DNA from: Bacteroidales bacterium
Lineage (GTDB): Bacteria > Bacteroidota > Bacteroidia > Bacteroidales > UBA4181
DNA: 8,701 bases
Direction of reading: 5' to 3'
NCBI GenBank assembly: GCA_031264715.1
Contig: JAISDP010000050.1
Span: forward strand, 1-8,701
Shown here: positions 6,234 through 8,701 of the stretch, piece by piece
How positions within the stretch are numbered: position 1 is the stretch's first letter
Layout of the letters: each line of letters begins with the position of its first letter
Translations under genes and position numbers: made by a program
Notes under the pieces: generated by a model
Seen by the model: the letters and a program-made list of their open reading frames with translations, nothing else
Database searches by the model: none
What the model was told of the DNA's origin: nothing

Positions 6234-6241
6234 CAAAGATG
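6234..6241 (-). promoter_or_regulatory. Possible -7 box for the MATE gene
   Basis: On the minus strand CATCTTTG differs from TAnnTTTG only at the first base. The expected -33 box (about 6262-6265, TTAA) is poor and falls inside the palindrome at 6258-6280. This arrangement would allow a bound protein to block or assist the promoter. Confidence 0.3.
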
Positions 6242-6257
6242 AACATGAACATAACAA

Positions 6258-6280
6258 CAGGTTAAATGACATTCAACCTG
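6258..6280. repeat. 23-bp palindrome between lptE and the MATE gene
   Basis: CAGGTT at 6258-6263 mirrors AACCTG at 6275-6280, and AATG/CATT continue inwards around a central base. Ten of 11 positions pair, and the exception is a G-U on the minus-strand RNA. There is no strong U-tract on the minus side (TTGTTATG follows), so it is a weak terminator for the lptE operon at best. Its position over the expected -33 region of the MATE promoter also suits an operator. Confidence 0.5.
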
Positions 6281-6307
6281 CAATCAAAAAATCGAAAATG
6301 ATACAGA

Positions 6308-6835
6308 CTACCAGGATGAGAAAGCTTCGTTAAAAATATCTTCCATTAATTCCTTGAGGATATCGTCCACCAGTGTACTTTCTACGGAACTCAGCGAGGT
6401 GCCGCCGGCGTATTCCTGGAAACGCGAGAACGACTTATCGAAGCTATTGTCGGCTTCCAGCGCATTGGTGAACTTCACTTTCACGGTGACGGTCAATCGG
6501 TCTTTGGCGGCAGTACCCGTTGCCGTTACTTGTTGTGGCTGTACGGTATAACCGGTGATTTCGCCTTCAAACATTACGTCGGCATTGCTGTTGACTAGTT
6601 TCAGGCTGGTGCTGGCCTGTATTTTGTCCTTCAAGGCGTCGGTTATTTGCGTACTCAGCCTGGGATTGACGATATCTGCACGGTTCTCGAAATAACCTAC
6701 CTGGCAGCTCTTGGCATTCCCGATGGATGCGCCTGACATATTGAATGTCACTTTTCCGCAGGAGAATGGAATAACAGTCAAAAGAACAAGCAGCATTGCC
6801 TTGCGGTTCCCATGTTGGATGTTTATTTTTTTCAT
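6308..6835 (-). CDS. lptE: LPS transport lipoprotein LptE
   Basis: This 175-residue protein has a lipoprotein signal peptide and lipobox IPFSC (Cys26). The mature part fits Bacteroidetes LptE: VGYFENRADIVNPRLSTQIT, then a TDALKDKIQASTSLKLVNSNADVMFEGEITGY-like core (about 65-95), then RLTVTVKVKFTN and a C-terminal SSVESTLVDDILKELMEDIFNEAF helix. LptE forms the outer-membrane plug with LptD that inserts LPS into the outer leaflet. The ATG at 6833-6835 overlaps the TGA of the upstream activator gene as ATGA, which supports this start over the internal Met14 and suggests translational coupling. In many Bacteroidetes lptE follows this same regulator and precedes a TPR-protein gene and secG; here the MATE gene follows instead. 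Confidence 0.88.
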   Translation of the reverse strand: MKKINIQHGNRKAMLLVLLTVIPFSCGKVTFNMSGASIGNAKSCQVGYFENRADIVNPRLSTQITDALKDKIQASTSLKLVNSNADVMFEGEITGYTVQPQQVTATGTAAKDRLTVTVKVKFTNALEADNSFDKSFSRFQEYAGGTSLSSVESTLVDDILKELMEDIFNEAFSSW

Positions 6836-8052
6836 TCCAGATTATATTCTTTAATTTTTCGGTAAAGTGTACGTTCCGAAATACCCAATTCCTGTGCGGC
6901 ATTACGGCGCCGGCCATCATACTTTTCCAGGGCTTTTTTGATCATTTCGGCTTCCTTGTCCGAAAGTGAAAGCGATTCGTCGTGAATCTCTTCGGTATCT
7001 TCAATCTCCACCCCCTTTTTCGATGTGCCGGACACTTCGTATGGCGTATGCGCAGGGTTTTGAGTGATCATATCTACCTTATTGTAAGGTTTACCGTAAA
7101 TCTTTGTTTCCTCGGAGGCGTCTTCATTCTTTCTGGTATTGGCCATGAGCTTTTTCAATTCATTCACGTCATTGCGCATATCGAACAGTATCTTGTACAG
7201 GATTTCGCGTTCCGACGCAAATGATTTGTCCTCGCCCTTCCGCTGGTATAATGCCGGCAACTGCGGGGCATAGTCGGGCAAGTATTGTCGCAGGGTATCG
7301 GCGGGAATATTACGTTGATGCTCGATAACGGAAATCTGCTCGGTGATATTCTTCAACTGTCGCACGTTCCCCGGCCAGTAATACGATGCAAGCACTCTTT
7401 GCGCATCAGCGTCAAGCCGAATGGCCGGCATGCGGTATTTTTCGGCAAAATCGAGCGCAAACTTTTTAAACAGAAGGTAAAGATCGTCTGTACGGTCGCG
7501 TAACGGCGGCACAAAGATGGGAACCGTGTTCAAGCGGTAATACAGGTCCTCTCGGAATTTGCCAAGTGCAATACTTTCCGGGATGTTGACATTGGTAGCG
7601 GCAATCACCCGGACATTGGTTTTTAGAACTTTCGACGAACCGACTTTAATAAATTCACCTGTCTCAAGCACGCGCAACAGGCGGACCTGTGTTGCCATCG
7701 GCAATTCGGCCACCTCGTCGAGAAAAATAGTTCCCCCGTTGGCCACTTCGAAATACCCTTTACGATGCTCCAATGCCCCCGTAAACGAACCTTTCTCGTG
7801 TCCGAAAAGTTCCGAATCGATAGTGCCTTCGGGTATGGCGCCGCAGTTCACTGCAATGTACTGGCCGTGTTTCCGGGCGCTGTTTTGATGGATGATTTGC
7901 GGAAACGACTCCTTACCAACCCCGCTTTCGCCGGTAATTAGAACCGACAGATCGGTAGGAGCCACCTGCATAGCAATATCAATCGCCCTGTTGAGCGTGC
8001 GGGTATTGCCGATGATGCCGAAACGCTGCTTTATTCTTTGTACATCTTCCAT
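6832..8052 (-). CDS. Sigma-54-type AAA+ activator without receiver domain, Fis-like HTH
   Basis: This 406-residue protein begins almost directly with a sigma-54 interaction AAA+ domain (about 13-250). Walker A is GESGVGKE (41-48), the sigma-contact loop is GSFTGA (88-93, with Ser in place of the usual Ala of GAFTGA), Walker B is GTIFLDE (107-113), the arginine-finger region is FREDLYYRL (166-174), and sensor II lies around WPGNVRQLKN (226-235). A long, charged, probably disordered linker (about 255-365) leads to a Fis-type helix-turn-helix (366-406, with RRRNAAQELGISERTLYRKI). There is no N-terminal receiver or sensing domain, so activity is probably set by expression or by a partner protein, as in PspF-like activators. 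It is the first gene of an operon with lptE, which suggests, but does not show, a role in envelope regulation. Confidence 0.92.
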   Translation of the reverse strand: MEDVQRIKQRFGIIGNTRTLNRAIDIAMQVAPTDLSVLITGESGVGKESFPQIIHQNSARKHGQYIAVNCGAIPEGTIDSELFGHEKGSFTGALEHRKGYFEVANGGTIFLDEVAELPMATQVRLLRVLETGEFIKVGSSKVLKTNVRVIAATNVNIPESIALGKFREDLYYRLNTVPIFVPPLRDRTDDLYLLFKKFALDFAEKYRMPAIRLDADAQRVLASYYWPGNVRQLKNITEQISVIEHQRNIPADTLRQYLPDYAPQLPALYQRKGEDKSFASEREILYKILFDMRNDVNELKKLMANTRKNEDASEETKIYGKPYNKVDMITQNPAHTPYEVSGTSKKGVEIEDTEEIHDESLSLSDKEAEMIKKALEKYDGRRRNAAQELGISERTLYRKIKEYNLE

Positions 8053-8074
8053 AATACAACCTTACAAAAGGCAA

Positions 8075-8108
8075 CAAAGGTAGCTATAATTTTTGACGCA
8101 TAAAAAAA
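8075..8108 (-). promoter_or_regulatory. Promoter of the activator-lptE operon
   Basis: On the minus strand TACCTTTG (8082-8075) matches the Bacteroidetes -7 box TAnnTTTG. About 20 bases upstream lies a T-run (8108-8102) in place of a clear TTTG -33 box. Transcription would start near 8068, about 16 nt before the ATG at 8052. Confidence 0.5.
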
Positions 8109-8121
8109 TTGTCCGAAACCG

Positions 8122-8133
8122 GTACTCGAGTAC
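8122..8133. repeat. Perfect 12-bp palindrome GTACTCGAGTAC
   Basis: This exact dyad lies about 40 bp upstream of the -7 box of the activator-lptE operon and about 155 bp from the first rRNA promoter. It could be an operator for the minus-strand operon. It is not followed by a T-run and is unlikely to be a terminator. Confidence 0.4.
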
Positions 8134-8288
8134 AAATACACAACTGTTATCCAACTGGAAAAGGGTTTCAACATGCGGCCAGGGTCATTTGAAGCTCAAC
8201 CCCTCGTTAGCGGTGTCTATAACAGCAAGTTGGAGTCTTATGGCGAAGCGAGAACGATCAATAATTATCAAAAATAATTTCAAAAAAG

Positions 8289-8319
8289 TTTGTTAGTATG
8301 GAAAAGAGCCTTATCTTTG
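8289..8319 (+). promoter_or_regulatory. rRNA operon promoter P1
   Basis: TTTG at 8289-8292 and TATCTTTG at 8312-8319 are 19 bases apart, a full match to the Bacteroidetes promoter consensus. An A-rich stretch (8268-8287) directly upstream may act like an UP element. Transcription would start near 8326, almost 300 nt before 16S. Confidence 0.75.
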
Positions 8320-8440
8320 CACCCGCTTTTGAAAGAAGGCGCGGTTCATTGATAGGGATGCAGGTTTTATATATTGCGGGGCGAAAGAGGAAAGTGATTT
8401 GAAGAGTACCCAAAAGTTTTCGAAAAAATTTCCAAAAAAG

Positions 8441-8470
8441 TTTGCGGAGTAAAAAAAAGCAGTATCTTTG
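8441..8470 (+). promoter_or_regulatory. rRNA operon promoter P2
   Basis: TTTG at 8441-8444 and TATCTTTG at 8463-8470 are 18 bases apart. As with P1, A- and T-tracts lie just upstream (8411-8440), and the -7 box is followed by GCGCC, similar to GCACC after P1. The two tandem promoters share this layout, which is usual for rRNA operons. Confidence 0.75.
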
Positions 8471-8518
8471 CGCCTCCAAAATCCGGCAGTGTCCGGGTGG
8501 GGGTGAATGAAGAGTTCA

Positions 8519-8531
8519 GTTCTTTGATATA
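8519..8531 (+). promoter_or_regulatory. boxA-like antitermination element in the rRNA leader
   Basis: GTTCTTTGATATA resembles the boxA element (TGCTCTTTAACA in E. coli) and the GTTCTTTGA word common in Bacteroidetes rRNA leaders. It lies about 55 nt after P2 and 90 nt before 16S, a sensible place for a Nus-factor loading site. Assignment is by similarity of the word and its position. Confidence 0.45.
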
Positions 8532-8550
8532 ATTGGGAAGACAAAGTAGT

Positions 8551-8571
8551 ACAGGGAAAGAAAGTACCTGT
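8551..8571 (+). other. Short inverted repeat in the rRNA leader
   Basis: ACAGG (8551-8555) and CCTGT (8567-8571) can form a 5-bp stem with an 11-nt loop. It may be part of the leader fold or of the processing stem that brings 16S ends together, but the 3' partner lies outside the window. Confidence 0.25.
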
Positions 8572-8620
8572 CAATTCGGGTCGGGATCATCTAAGGAATT
8601 AGATAAATAAAAAACTTTAT

Positions 8621-8701
8621 ACAAAGAAGAGTTTGATCCTGGCTCAGGATGAACGCTAGCGGCAGGCTTAACACATGCAAGTCGAGGGGCAGCATATGAA
8701 G
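8621..8701 (+). rRNA. rrs: 16S ribosomal RNA, 5' end (continues beyond the window)
   Basis: The universal AGAGTTTGATCCTGGCTCAG sequence is present from 8628, followed by GATGAACGCTAGCGGCAGGC and AACACATGCAAGTCGAG. The GCTAGCGGCAGGCTTAACAC and AGGGGCAGCA words are typical of Bacteroidales. Aligned to E. coli numbering, the mature 5' end falls near 8621. Only the first 81 bases or so are in the window. Confidence 0.97.

Noticed and set aside
8173..8277. Small plus-strand frame (34 codons, with GSFEAQPLVSGVYNSKLES) between the activator promoter and rRNA P1
   Set aside because: The composition is mildly protein-like, and the frame stays open upstream to about 8101. It is short, has no recognisable family and no promoter or ribosome binding site, so it may only be a fragment or chance.
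8258..8574. Minus-strand frames across the rRNA promoter region
   Set aside because: They lie antisense to two consensus rRNA promoters and the leader. Their Phe- and Lys-rich sequence comes from the A- and T-tracts.

Overview
The window comes from a Bacteroidota chromosome, most likely order Bacteroidales. The evidence is the 5' end of a 16S rRNA gene with a Bacteroidales-like start, several promoters of the Bacteroidetes form (-33 TTTG, -7 TAnnTTTG), lipoproteins with a Cys-Ser-Lys-Asp surface-export signal, and Bacteroidetes-type LptE and sigma-54 activator sequences. A closer placement (for example near Dysgonomonadaceae) is only a guess from about 80 bases of 16S.

Left part (1-3025). 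Two minus-strand lipoprotein genes, one cut by the window edge, share nearly the same signal peptide and 5' flank but have unrelated mature parts. Short CCTGACAGG-type repeats lie between and beyond them, and some are read as the C-terminal tail of the second lipoprotein. Then come about 1.4 kb without an intact gene. This stretch holds a decayed gene that looks like a Bacteroidetes HU-like/DUF4469 DNA-binding protein, a minus-strand promoter and intrinsic terminator that bracket a roughly 270-nt possible small RNA or leader containing a (CA)14 microsatellite, and an 11-copy tandem array with a 41-42 bp period. Each array unit carries an invariant dyad core and a T-tract.

Middle part (3026-6200). 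On the plus strand are an XRE-cupin regulator, a solitary rnfA/rsxA (a membrane subunit of the Rnf ion-translocating electron transport complex, without its usual rnf neighbours), and a small predicted outer-membrane beta-barrel protein. The last gene converges on, and overlaps by 4 bp, a minus-strand MATE-family exporter gene.

Right part (6201-8701). A two-gene minus-strand operon encodes a sigma-54-type AAA+ activator without a receiver domain, followed by the LPS-transport lipoprotein LptE; the two are joined by an ATGA start/stop overlap. Divergent from it is a ribosomal RNA operon with two tandem consensus promoters, a boxA-like leader element and the first 81 bases or so of 16S rRNA.

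The strongest candidates for something undescribed are the tandem dyad array at 2416-2869 and the neighbouring promoter-to-terminator unit with the CA repeat at 2081-2390. Their functions are inferred, not shown.
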